Positions 1 to 6,605 of a stretch of 9,223 nucleotides of DNA are shown here, piece after piece. The notes beneath the pieces were generated by a model that saw only the letters and a program-made list of their open reading frames with translations, had not been told where the DNA came from and did not search any database. Source of the stretch: Candidatus Aminicenantota bacterium (lineage in GTDB: Bacteria; Acidobacteriota; Aminicenantia; Aminicenantales; Aminicenantaceae); contig JAFGNQ010000173.1 of assembly GCA_016926925.1 (NCBI GenBank), positions 1-9,223 on the forward strand. Direction: 5' to 3'. The position numbers were made by a program, and so were the translations under genes. The stretch's first letter is position 1. The number at the start of each line of letters is the position of its first letter.

Positions 1-334
1 ACTCGAAAACACGGGTTGGCTGCCGACCAACGGCTCCCAGAAGGCTCTGGACCGGGAGGTCGTCAGTGGGGTCACGGCCGAGCTTGATCTGCCGCCCGAA
101 GCGCGTATCGTCGAGGGCGATCTCCGCAAGACGATGGGGCAGCTGGCGGGCCGCAGCGAGCAGCGGTCGATCGCCACCTGGTGGGGCTATGTGCCCGGCA
201 CCCCCGACCGTGCGGTCATCGACTGGGTGGTGGCTGCTCCCGAAGGCACCGCACTCTCGGTCACTGCAAGACACGAACGTGCCGGTACCGCCCGCTCCAC
301 CCTCATTCTCAGTTTGGCTTCGCCATCATCTTAA
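1..334 (+). CDS. C-terminal part of a probable M14-like zinc carboxypeptidase (5' end outside the window)
   Basis: An open frame enters from the left edge (first full codon at 2) and stops with TAA at 332-334, giving about 110 residues of a C-terminus. The segment resembles the beta-rich domain that follows the catalytic domain in some M14 metallocarboxypeptidases: it has the features NTGWLPTN, then GQLAGR, then DWVVAAPEG and ARHERAGTAR near the end. No catalytic residues are visible because the zinc-binding part would lie upstream. The family call comes from memory of such C-termini and is moderately uncertain; it could be another protein with an accessory beta domain. GC is about 70% over 61-240, clearly above the rest of the window. 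The gene appears complete at its 3' end, with decayed gene pieces starting directly behind it. Confidence 0.55.
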   Translation, partial: LENTGWLPTNGSQKALDREVVSGVTAELDLPPEARIVEGDLRKTMGQLAGRSEQRSIATWWGYVPGTPDRAVIDWVVAAPEGTALSVTARHERAGTARSTLILSLASPSS

Positions 335-361
335 TTCTAAATGTGTTAATCAATATCGGGT

Positions 362-469
362 ATGCCTCCAGCTCCTGAATCCGGCCGGGAAACATTTACC
401 ATAAGCCGCGAAGTTTATACGGCAGCCTCCGCCTCATCATGTCCAACAGAAGCTCCTGATGGCAGCTGA
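362..469 (+). pseudogene. Relic of a cytochrome c gene, paralogous to the gene at 7316
   Basis: The frame starting at 362 encodes a short stretch matching residues 36-52 of the intact cytochrome at 7316: ESGRETFTISREVYTAA against ESGRETYATGREVYMAA. Over 57 aligned bases I count 43 identities (75%), including the 14-base run GAATCCGGCCGGGA. The first heme cysteine codon is TCC (Ser) instead of TGC, no CxxCH remains, and the frame ends in TGA at 467-469. There is no start region or ribosome-binding site in front, and stop codons lie just upstream in the same frame. This is a degenerate fragment of a second copy of the cytochrome gene in the same orientation. Beyond the heme site I find no convincing homology. 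Confidence 0.7.
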
Positions 470-610
470 GGAGAGCGGGGGATATTTTCAATCCCTACTC
501 TTTTGGAGCGCCAACGGTGGGTATATAATTGCTGTCGTCCACAGAGTTCTCTGGGATACAAGCCACCGGTATTAGAGGCTTTTATGGTAGCAAAAATCTC
601 TCTTGAGTGA
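470..610 (+). pseudogene. IS3-family transposase, C-terminal remnant
   Basis: The open stretch directly after the cytochrome relic, in the same frame, encodes the hallmark end of IS3-type DDE transposases. It reads roughly ERGIF, then LLERQRWVYN, then RPQSSLGYKPPVLEA, and stops with TGA at 608-610. The family pattern is a W-x-x-x-Y-N helix followed by RPHSSLGY-[KR]-PP-APEA; here His is replaced by Gln and part of the WxxxYN spacing is altered. The catalytic D, D and E residues and the whole N-terminal half are missing, so it is inactive. The right end of the original element may lie in the following 30-40 bases, but I cannot identify a clear terminal inverted repeat. It marks an old insertion between the cytochrome relic and the transporter fragment. 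Confidence 0.75.
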
Positions 611-644
611 GCACATTGATGAGGCAGGTCAACCAAATGTCAGG

Positions 645-1052
645 TTTGCGATTGTTTATGCCTACCTGGTATCAAAAAGGTTATCTGATATTTCCATGCA
701 CGAGGCAGCTACAACCGGTCAGTTTATTCTTTTTGCAGCCTCTGTTGCGGCGATGATAATCTTTCAAAAGAATAAATCCGTATCATGGACTTTGGTAATT
801 TTAATTGGAACGTTTACTGCTCTGCCGGCGTTGGGTGGCGGTTATTTTTCTTATTTATTCAGTGGTTTTTCTTTAAAATTGATATTCGCTGTTATGTTGT
901 TTATTGCAGGAATAGTAATGCTTATACCTGTTTCAGAGAATCAAAATATTGCAGTAAATAAGCATTTTGGAATAATAAATATTAAATCCGGCGGTGAAAT
1001 ATATCGTATTAACTTGTGGATTGCATTGCCGGTCACTGCATTAATGGGTTGA
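645..1052 (+). pseudogene. TauE/SafE-family membrane transporter, internal fragment
   Basis: This frame (stop TGA 1050-1052) encodes an internal piece of a TauE/SafE (DUF81) anion exporter, a family of about 250-residue inner-membrane proteins. Visible are the MHEAATTGQFILF helix starting at 696, a SVSWTLVILIGT helix, a GGGYFSYLFSG turn with SLKLIFAVMLFIAG, and INLWIALPVTALMG, which in intact members leads into the second glycine-rich half. Everything after that point is gone, and the N-terminal glycine-rich segment before MHEAA is also missing. An upstream TTG at 603 would add residues belonging to the transposon tail, so I do not accept it as a genuine start. GC is about 33% over 721-1020, far below the flanks, which points to horizontally acquired DNA. 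The left boundary is approximate. The last 12 bases overlap the convergent regulator gene. Confidence 0.7.
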
Positions 1053-1991
1053 TTCGAGCCAGGTGCGGATGAGGTTCATGAGCTGAAGCCGGCTGGAGAC
1101 TCCGAGCTTCCGGTAGATGTTGTGGATGTGATTCCGGACCGTATGGGGCGAAATGAAAAGATCTCTCTCGATGTCCTTGTTGCTTTTTCCCTTGAGGAGC
1201 AAATCCAGGATTTCCCCTTCCCTTGCCGACAATTGGTACCTTTCTCGAAATGGCTGCATTTTAGGATCGGCATACGTCTCGAGCCGGATTGGACGGCCGT
1301 AGCGCGACAGGATTTTTCTCAAGACAAGAACAGGCGACACACTGGCCGCTAAAAGACATAAGGGAACAGCCCACATTAAAGCCCAACCGGTTTGTGAGAA
1401 AAAGAAGGCTGCAAAAAACAGAACGAAGCAAATTAAGGAAACCAGGGCAAAGGTCATCATTCCCTCTTTCCCTTCGGTTCGGGAGCTGCGGGCTGTCCGG
1501 AACATGAGATAAGCCAATCCTCCGATAGGTATAAGGAAGACCACAGCTCCGGATATTAAACTCATGACCTGAGCCATGAATAAAGATTTTTGTTCGAGTG
1601 CGAAATGAATTCTTACCAGAAGCCCTCCGAAGAGAACAATCCAGAGGACGATGTAAACCATCCTGAAAGCCGGCGACAATCCTTCGTCCAGGATGCCCGC
1701 GATAAAGGTCAGGTAAAAGTAAAGTGCAATGGCGATCAGCGGAAAGCCGATAAGCCCGAACAGGATGTAGACCGTCTCCATGCTCAGCGGTGATATGTCC
1801 TTTAGCAAAGTGGGGGCCAGGTCGCTGACAACCAGGTTCAGCAAGCCCACGATGTTGATGGTAACCAGAAAGCCCAGGAACGACGAGATAAAATGCAGCC
1901 GGAATGTTTTGACGAGCCCGAGGGCAAGCCAACAGGCTGTGATTACCACCGCCAGAGAAAGGAGATAGAGAAGGAATGACGCTACGGGCAT
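1041..1991 (-). CDS. Membrane-anchored LuxR-type transcriptional regulator
   Basis: The 316-residue protein has about seven hydrophobic helices (roughly residues 5-25, 36-56, 73-98, 111-127, 140-164, 180-198 and 203-225), a short linker, and a C-terminal LuxR/GerE helix-turn-helix at about 253-312. The DNA-binding part shows LSAREGEIL, the GKSNKDIERDLFIS turn and the recognition helix HTVRNHIHNIYRKLGV, ending in SRLQLMNLI. It is probably a one-component regulator that senses something in or across the membrane and binds DNA from the inner face; the signal is unknown. The ATG at 1989-1991 is preceded by AAAAGGA (1997-2003). The last codons (STH and stop TAA at 1041-1043) run into the transporter fragment, so the original C-terminus may have been altered slightly. 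A hydrolase gene is transcribed divergently and is a plausible target. The domain call is strong and the role is inferred. Confidence 0.88.
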   Translation of the reverse strand: MPVASFLLYLLSLAVVITACWLALGLVKTFRLHFISSFLGFLVTINIVGLLNLVVSDLAPTLLKDISPLSMETVYILFGLIGFPLIAIALYFYLTFIAGILDEGLSPAFRMVYIVLWIVLFGGLLVRIHFALEQKSLFMAQVMSLISGAVVFLIPIGGLAYLMFRTARSSRTEGKEGMMTFALVSLICFVLFFAAFFFSQTGWALMWAVPLCLLAASVSPVLVLRKILSRYGRPIRLETYADPKMQPFRERYQLSAREGEILDLLLKGKSNKDIERDLFISPHTVRNHIHNIYRKLGVSSRLQLMNLIRTWLESTH

Positions 1992-2145
1992 TGCAATCCT
2001 TTTATAACAACTTTATCCGCAAATGTAAATTTCATCCAGCTCTCACTCCAATCCGACAAAGTCACCCCGGCCAACCGAAAGAAAATATTATCCGGATTGT
2101 TATTTCCTCTCCGGACCGGCTGGGCCTGCCTTTGTGAGACCTCCC

Positions 2146-2161
2146 TAGTAGAAACGTACTA
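2146..2161. promoter_or_regulatory. Dyad operator candidate TAGTA-N6-TACTA
   Basis: The sequence TAGTAGAAACGTACTA has perfect 5-bp inverted arms around a 6-bp spacer, a size and symmetry typical of sites for dimeric LuxR/GerE domains. It lies between the divergent LuxR-type regulator (start at 1991) and the hydrolase (start at 2265), about 26 bp upstream of a possible -35 box. Binding by the neighbouring regulator is inference. Confidence 0.4.
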
Positions 2162-2187
2162 ATTTCCCGAATGGAAGGTTTTTCCTA

Positions 2188-2216
2188 TTGAGTGAGGCGT
2201 TGATAAGATCTAATTT
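2188..2216 (+). promoter_or_regulatory. Possible sigma-70-type promoter of the hydrolase gene
   Basis: TTGAGT at 2188-2193 and TAATTT at 2211-2216 are separated by 17 bp. Each is a partial match to the consensus boxes. The start would lie about 40 bp before the hydrolase start codon, leaving room for the strong ribosome-binding site. The match is only moderate and other arrangements are possible. Confidence 0.3.
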
Positions 2217-2264
2217 GAGAGGTGTGACGAATGGTCACGGAATGGATCGAATAAGGAGGTTGAT

Positions 2265-3722
2265 ATGATCAAAGCAATGTCATCGAAGGGCATTCTCATT
2301 ATCGCGATTCTGATTTTTATCTTCTTTATCGCCGGCAACGCCAATCCAGAGCAATCCGGAGAAGATTCCCTCATCGGTGTATGGCAGGGGACCGTGCACC
2401 ATCCCAAAATCGGTGATTTGGAGTTCTATTTCACGATCGGCAAGAGAGATGCTGTCACGTACATGGGCAAAGTGGACATCCCAGCTCAGAATGCTCGAGC
2501 TGTTCCGGTAAATTCGGTTCGCTTCGATAAGCCCGACCTGATCATCGATGTCAGCAGTTTCGGACTCGTTTACGAAGGCAGGGTGGCTGTAGACTTCTCG
2601 GGTATAGAAGGCAAGCTCAAGGTCGGCGGCGAGCTTCTTCCGCTCGAGCTGAGAAGATCGGCCGGAGTTCCCGAGGCAGGAAGGCCCCAGGAACCCCAAA
2701 AACCTTATCCTTATGAGGAGATGGAAGTCACATTTTATAATCAGGATGCCGGCATCCATCTCTCCGGCACGCTGACGCTGCCTGCGGACCCAGGCCCTTT
2801 TCAGGCTGTTGTCCTGATCAGCGGCTCGGGGCCCCAGGATCGGGACTCGACTCTGGCCGGCCATCGCACCTTCCTGGTGCTTTCCGATTATCTGACCCGC
2901 CGCGGTCTGGCCGTTCTACGTTACGACGACCGCGGGGTGCTCAAATCCGAGGGTGATTATCATAAAGCCACCACAGCCGACTTTGCTACGGATGCCCAGG
3001 CCGCCTGGGCATTCCTCGCCCGCCATTCCAGGGTCGACGACCGCAACATCGGCCTCATAGGACACAGCGAAGGCGCCCTCATCGCCACGATGGTGGCGGC
3101 GGGAAACCGGGATGTGGCCTTTGTGGTGCTTCTTGCCGGAACCGGGATTCCAGGAGATCGTTTGGCCCGCATGCAGTGCGAAGAGATCTCCCGGAGCCGG
3201 GGTGCCGGCGAGGGGGCCATCCGCAAAGAGACCCGGATGAACGAACGATTATTTCAGGTGTTCAAAACGCAAGAGGATCCTCAGTTGGCCGAAGCGGAAA
3301 TGAGAAAGATTACCGCCGATTCTTTAATGGAAATGACCGATTCAGAGCAAAAGGAACTCAACGTTAGCCGGGAATCGCTCGCAAAGGATATATCGGAATA
3401 CCTGGCGGATTATCCCTGGGTGCGGTTCTTTATGACATATGATCCGGCCGCAGACCTGCGGAAAGTTTTCTGCCCGGTACTGGCCCTCAATGGCGATAAA
3501 GACACCCAGGTGCCGGCCGACGTCAACCTGACGGCCATCGAACAGGCCCTCAAACAGGCGGATAACGAAAGCTATGAAATCAAGAAACTGCCTGGACTGA
3601 ATCACCTTTTCCAGACCGCACGGAGCGGTCATCCCCGCGAATATGGTAAAATCGATGAAACCTTTTCTCCGACTGCCCTACAGCTCATCTCCGATTGGAT
3701 TCAACAGACCGTCAATAAATAA
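2265..3722 (+). CDS. Exported alpha/beta hydrolase (serine esterase/peptidase-like)
   Basis: This 485-residue protein starts at an ATG five bases after AAGGAGG (2253-2259). A hydrophobic signal or anchor segment (residues 9-24) is followed by a beta-rich domain at about 35-131, beginning LIGVWQGTVHHPKIG, which often precedes the catalytic part in this group. The hydrolase core (about 153-482) contains SGSGPQDRD (186-194, oxyanion-side loop), RYDDRG (219-224), the nucleophile elbow GHSEG with Ser268, GDKDTQVP with Asp413 as likely acid, and GLNHLF with His447. The triad is therefore complete. A helical insertion at about 300-385 probably forms a lid over the active site. It likely cleaves an ester or peptide bond outside the cytoplasm; the substrate is unknown. 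It is a single gene, divergent from the LuxR-type regulator and convergent with the ZU5 protein gene. Confidence 0.9.
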   Translation: MIKAMSSKGILIIAILIFIFFIAGNANPEQSGEDSLIGVWQGTVHHPKIGDLEFYFTIGKRDAVTYMGKVDIPAQNARAVPVNSVRFDKPDLIIDVSSFGLVYEGRVAVDFSGIEGKLKVGGELLPLELRRSAGVPEAGRPQEPQKPYPYEEMEVTFYNQDAGIHLSGTLTLPADPGPFQAVVLISGSGPQDRDSTLAGHRTFLVLSDYLTRRGLAVLRYDDRGVLKSEGDYHKATTADFATDAQAAWAFLARHSRVDDRNIGLIGHSEGALIATMVAAGNRDVAFVVLLAGTGIPGDRLARMQCEEISRSRGAGEGAIRKETRMNERLFQVFKTQEDPQLAEAEMRKITADSLMEMTDSEQKELNVSRESLAKDISEYLADYPWVRFFMTYDPAADLRKVFCPVLALNGDKDTQVPADVNLTAIEQALKQADNESYEIKKLPGLNHLFQTARSGHPREYGKIDETFSPTALQLISDWIQQTVNK

Positions 3723-3785
3723 AACCCCTGAACAATAGTGATTACTTCATTTTTTTGAAGAGCGCAAATGGACCCTGGATTTCTT

Positions 3786-3839
3786 TAAATCGGGGGAGAT
3801 CATTTTTTAATTCAGGAATTAAGTTTGATGTCCCCATTA
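3786..3839 (+). repeat. REP-like hairpin repeat, copy A
   Basis: An imperfect dyad lies between two convergent genes. The outer arm GGGGAGATCA (3793-3802) faces TGATGTCCCC (3826-3835) with one mismatch, and an inner arm TTAATTC faces GAATTAA across AG. A related element is found at 7168-7220 in the same orientation, sharing AATCGGGGG, TTTTTAATTC and the closing CCCCAT. Such elements resemble dispersed REP sequences mobilised by Y1 (IS200-like) transposases. Here it could also act as a transcription end for both converging genes. Confidence 0.6.
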
Positions 3840-3858
3840 CTCCCTTCAGCTTTCGGGC

Positions 3859-5583
3859 TTATTTCTCATTCTCGTTCGCACTCCTCTGTTGGCTTTCGTC
3901 GTTGATCCAGAGCAAAAATGCATAGCGCAGCAGGGAATCACCGAATTCTTCGTATCCGTGTTCTGCTATGCTGTCCGTGCTCTCGCCCTGTACGAGAAAA
4001 AGCTCCGCTTCAAGATGTTTGCAGATTAACGCCCATTCATTCACACCGTAATGGACGACCGGGTATAAAAAAACTTTATAGAGATCACCACCGTATATGT
4101 CGAAGGAAAGCTCCAAAGGTTTCTCCGGCTGGATTTTGATATGGAGGGTCCGGTCCTTCAGGTTTCCCGTAGCCGTTGCTTTGAATTTCGGTGCTTGAAT
4201 ATTGCGAATAGTGCAATCTTTGTGCTTCATGGTGATGGATAATTTTTCATGACCTCCCTCGCCGTCTTCTCCACTCTTGACCTTCCCATCCTCATCGATA
4301 GTGAAGGGCACATAGATGATAACTTCGTCACTGAATGACCAAGGAACTTTGCCCCCTTCGGTAAAACCGAACTTCGCAGTCACCCCCCATATACTCGACG
4401 CAACATAGATAGCTGTTTCCGCTTTGGTTTTAGGGGCACTGGGAAATCCTTCACAGTTTTTGACCGTGGCCGTGATATGTGCGACTCCCGATTCTTCGGG
4501 AATATATTTTACGAAAGCCACGCCTGCGCCGTCCGTAATCGCGCTGTCTGGCCCGACGTCCCCCGGTCCGCTAAGGGAAAACTCCACTATAAAACCGGAG
4601 TATGTCGATTTATCTCCATTTCTCTTGATGAACTCCACCGTGGCTTCGACTCTTGCGCGGGTCGCCTTGGCCGGACCCTCAAGAGGAATTCTGATATAAT
4701 TCGGAGTAGCTTTAAGCTTCAGCCTAACCAGTAAAGCCGTCCAGCAAATCACTACCTTAAAGTGATACCTGTAAGCGCCGTCGGGAGGGCCGTAGTTGAA
4801 GGTCTGCACCTCCTGCTTGTCGGCAACATTCACCTGGCCTTTCTCCCTGTCGCTCTCATAGTGAAATTTTCCCTGATCGTAAGTCATATGAAAGCGGAAT
4901 CCGCCTATCTCCATAACGCAGTTTCCGCGCCTGTCGGTCTCTCCCAGATGATGGCAGCTTCTCTCATATTCATCGATCCACTGCGAAAAGCGCTGCTCCA
5001 GAGCGGCTTTGACGGCGTCCGGATCTAAGGATCCGGGATCATCCAAACTTCCGAAACCGGGTGAAGGAAAGTTCCCGAACCCGTATGCGGAAAATGTCGT
5101 AAAATGATTTACATTCGCACTGTAGGAAAGCCCGTCGGGATTCACCACGGCAGTGAATTCTGTCTGCTCCCAGGCCCTGTCGTTCTCATTCCACCGGAAA
5201 AGAGGTGCTTCCTTCCCCGGAGGCAAAGGCACGGGCGAAGGAATGGTTATAGTCACGGGTGCGTTGAATTTTATGCCGTCTGGCAGGAATTCCGCCGCCC
5301 CGAGTTCACCGAAAAAGGAAGACCACATTTTCTCGGGCAGGGCAGAGCCGTCTCTGTATGTCATGACGGAAATTTCCGTTTCGGCTGCCAGCGCACCGGC
5401 CGGAATTGCGACGAAAGCCCCGGCGGCATCACGGACGATTCCACCAGCCGGTCCGACTCTCGAGCCGCTCTCATAGGTTGATATTCCGGGATGAGATTCT
5501 TTCTTACAATCCGATAAGATGATAGACAGAGGAATGAAAAAACAACATAGGAGAAGTATTTGATGTTTTGCGCTTAGTCTCAT
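3859..5583 (-). CDS. Large secreted or surface lipoprotein-like protein with ZU5 and Ig-like domains
   Basis: I start the gene at the ATG at 5581-5583 (574 residues) because it opens a signal sequence, MRLSAK followed by a hydrophobic stretch ending LSDC, and AAGGAG lies 11 bases before it. A TTG at 5656-5658 would add 25 charged residues in front and is less likely. Cys26 may be lipidated, although Asp at -1 is unusual for a lipobox. Residues 43-166 form a ZU5-like domain (VGPAGGIV, IPAGAL, FLPDGIKFNAPVTITIP, then VNHFTTFSAYGFG). A middle region with paired cysteines follows, then an Ig-like segment at about 305-395 (EATVEF, FSLSGPGDVGPD, DGAGVAFVKYIPEESGVAHITATV), then a beta-rich tail. No catalytic motif is visible. 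A structural or binding role at the cell surface is inferred. It may be co-transcribed with the gene ending at 5749, 165 bp upstream. Confidence 0.8.
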   Translation of the reverse strand: MRLSAKHQILLLCCFFIPLSIILSDCKKESHPGISTYESGSRVGPAGGIVRDAAGAFVAIPAGALAAETEISVMTYRDGSALPEKMWSSFFGELGAAEFLPDGIKFNAPVTITIPSPVPLPPGKEAPLFRWNENDRAWEQTEFTAVVNPDGLSYSANVNHFTTFSAYGFGNFPSPGFGSLDDPGSLDPDAVKAALEQRFSQWIDEYERSCHHLGETDRRGNCVMEIGGFRFHMTYDQGKFHYESDREKGQVNVADKQEVQTFNYGPPDGAYRYHFKVVICWTALLVRLKLKATPNYIRIPLEGPAKATRARVEATVEFIKRNGDKSTYSGFIVEFSLSGPGDVGPDSAITDGAGVAFVKYIPEESGVAHITATVKNCEGFPSAPKTKAETAIYVASSIWGVTAKFGFTEGGKVPWSFSDEVIIYVPFTIDEDGKVKSGEDGEGGHEKLSITMKHKDCTIRNIQAPKFKATATGNLKDRTLHIKIQPEKPLELSFDIYGGDLYKVFLYPVVHYGVNEWALICKHLEAELFLVQGESTDSIAEHGYEEFGDSLLRYAFLLWINDESQQRSANENEK

Positions 5584-5716
5584 ATTTCTCTTTTCTCCTT
5601 TTTCTCGTTGCGAATTTCTTTCCGACACCGGCAACACATTCTCGTTCGTCATCTGCAATTTTCGATTGTTTTAGTATTCGAGAAGTGCGTGCCTTAAAAT
5701 GCAGAGTTCAAGAAAG

Positions 5717-5733
5717 GAGTCAATATCTGACTC
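5717..5733. other. Small hairpin between the two minus-strand genes
   Basis: GAGTCA and TGACTC form a perfect 6-bp inverted repeat around a 5-base loop, 16 bases past the stop codon of the 5749-6300 gene. There is no clear T-run on the minus strand, so it is at best a weak terminator or an mRNA-stabilising stem between two co-transcribed genes. Confidence 0.25.
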
Positions 5734-5748
5734 GAGACAAGCCTCAGG

Positions 5749-6300
5749 TCATTCGGCTTCTGTAAGTTTGATGGCCAGACGTCCGTCGGTCACCTGGTGC
5801 AGCTTTCCCTGTTCGTCAAAGAGTTTTCCGGAGAAAGTCCCTTTTATCAATGTGCCGGGGCCTCCGAAATTTTCGAAGGTCACCTGAAACATCATCACAT
5901 TCTCATCCCCACTGTCCAGACTGGCTTGATAAAGGATTACGTTTACGCTTTTATTCGTTTTTGTGGACTCGTACCAGCTGACATAGACGGGCATGGTATC
6001 TGACGAGCGGGCCCGATGGGTACCCACCGGTGAATCCCCTTCGGGACTCAATTCGAAGGTGATGCTTGTTTCGATGTCTCTAAATTGAGGTCTGGCATCA
6101 GGGCCGAAATCGACTTTGTCCGTTTTTACACCCTCGATGTGGATGTAGCCGCCTTCTCCGTGGCTTTCGAACTTGACATCGGTCAAACGGAAGGCTTTCC
6201 CGTCCACGAGGTAGGAAATGAATTCCTCGCTTTGGGCTAAGGCGAAACAAGTAAAGGAAAGAAGAATTAAAAGGGCAGTAGAAATTATGATGCGTTTCAT
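5749..6300 (-). CDS. Secreted hypothetical protein with signal peptide
   Basis: The 183-residue product begins MKRIIIS, has a hydrophobic stretch and a likely signal-peptidase I site ALA-Q after residue 22. The mature part is beta-rich, starting FISYLVDGKAFRL, similar in style to small secreted domains that open with a -VNGK/VDGK- strand. I do not recognise a named family with confidence and see no cysteines in the mature part and no catalytic motif. AGGAGGA (6308-6314) lies seven bases before the ATG, and an extended -10 box is centred near 6330, so expression should be strong. The downstream ZU5 protein gene on the same strand, 165 bp away, also encodes an exported protein, so the two may act together at the cell envelope. 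The function is unknown. Confidence 0.8.
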   Translation of the reverse strand: MKRIIISTALLILLSFTCFALAQSEEFISYLVDGKAFRLTDVKFESHGEGGYIHIEGVKTDKVDFGPDARPQFRDIETSITFELSPEGDSPVGTHRARSSDTMPVYVSWYESTKTNKSVNVILYQASLDSGDENVMMFQVTFENFGGPGTLIKGTFSGKLFDEQGKLHQVTDGRLAIKLTEAE

Positions 6301-6325
6301 GTGCTTGTCCTCCTATAATGAGGCT

Positions 6326-6351
6326 ATTATATCACTATTCCGGAAAGTCAA
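6326..6351 (-). promoter_or_regulatory. Extended -10 promoter of the 5749-6300 gene
   Basis: Read on the minus strand, TGATATAAT (6326-6334) is a perfect extended -10 box (TGN-TATAAT). TTGACT at 6346-6351 looks like a -35 box but is only 14 bp away, so the promoter probably depends on the extended -10. Transcription would begin near 6319, giving a leader of about 20 bases that includes the AGGAGGA site. Confidence 0.5.
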
Positions 6352-6576
6352 AATCGATTTATTTTCCATGAACCACCTGCCCTGTTCAATAATTTTAATG
6401 ACATTCCGGACTTTCATATCCCTGATTTCTTAGACGAGCGAGTGATCTTGTTTTCTCACCAAAAAAAATGAGAGATACTATCAATCCAAAGCGTTCCTCT
6501 ATCGGTGGACACCTGTCGTCCTAACCTGAGCGGCGACATAGGCGATGAAACAGCAGCGGTATTTCCCATATCGTAT
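6352..6576. other. Non-coding stretch without recognisable features
   Basis: Between the minus-strand promoter and the hicA promoter I see no convincing gene. TCTCA and TGAGA flank a run of A residues near 6455-6475, forming only a short stem. The short open frames here lack ribosome-binding sites and recognisable products. Confidence 0.5.
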
Positions 6577-6605
6577 TTGACAATATAGTATCAAAACAGT
6601 ACTAT
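6577..6605 (+). promoter_or_regulatory. hicAB promoter
   Basis: TTGACA (6577-6582) matches the -35 consensus exactly, and TACTAT (6600-6605) is a good -10 box after a 17-bp spacer. The -10 box ends five bases before the hicA ATG at 6611, so transcription should start at or within a base or two of the A of the start codon. Confidence 0.7.

Noticed and set aside
474..500. Possible third copy of the hairpin repeat (CGGGGGATATTTTCAAT)
   Set aside because: Only the left end is similar, no CCCC-containing right arm follows, and the region codes for the transposase remnant.
569..625. Apparent continuation of cytochrome c homology (ATTAGAGG, then a helix-like SEHIDEA segment)
   Set aside because: The stretch up to 610 is better explained as the end of an IS3 transposase. 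The remaining similarity is short and needs several gaps.
1261..1932. Second long minus-strand frame inside the LuxR-type regulator gene
   Set aside because: It overlaps the membrane regulator in another frame and shows no membrane helices or domain of its own.
2280..2864. Minus-strand open frame opposite the hydrolase
   Set aside because: It lies wholly inside a gene with a complete catalytic triad and strong ribosome-binding site, and its translation has no recognisable features.
3741..3760. Stem CTTCA-TTTTTT-TGAAG as a terminator behind the hydrolase
   Set aside because: The stem is only five AT-leaning pairs and the T-run is in the loop, not after the stem; the hairpin repeat just downstream is a better candidate.
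5656..5658. Upstream TTG as start of the ZU5 protein
   Set aside because: It would place 25 charged residues in front of the signal sequence; the ATG at 5581-5583 gives a normal signal peptide.
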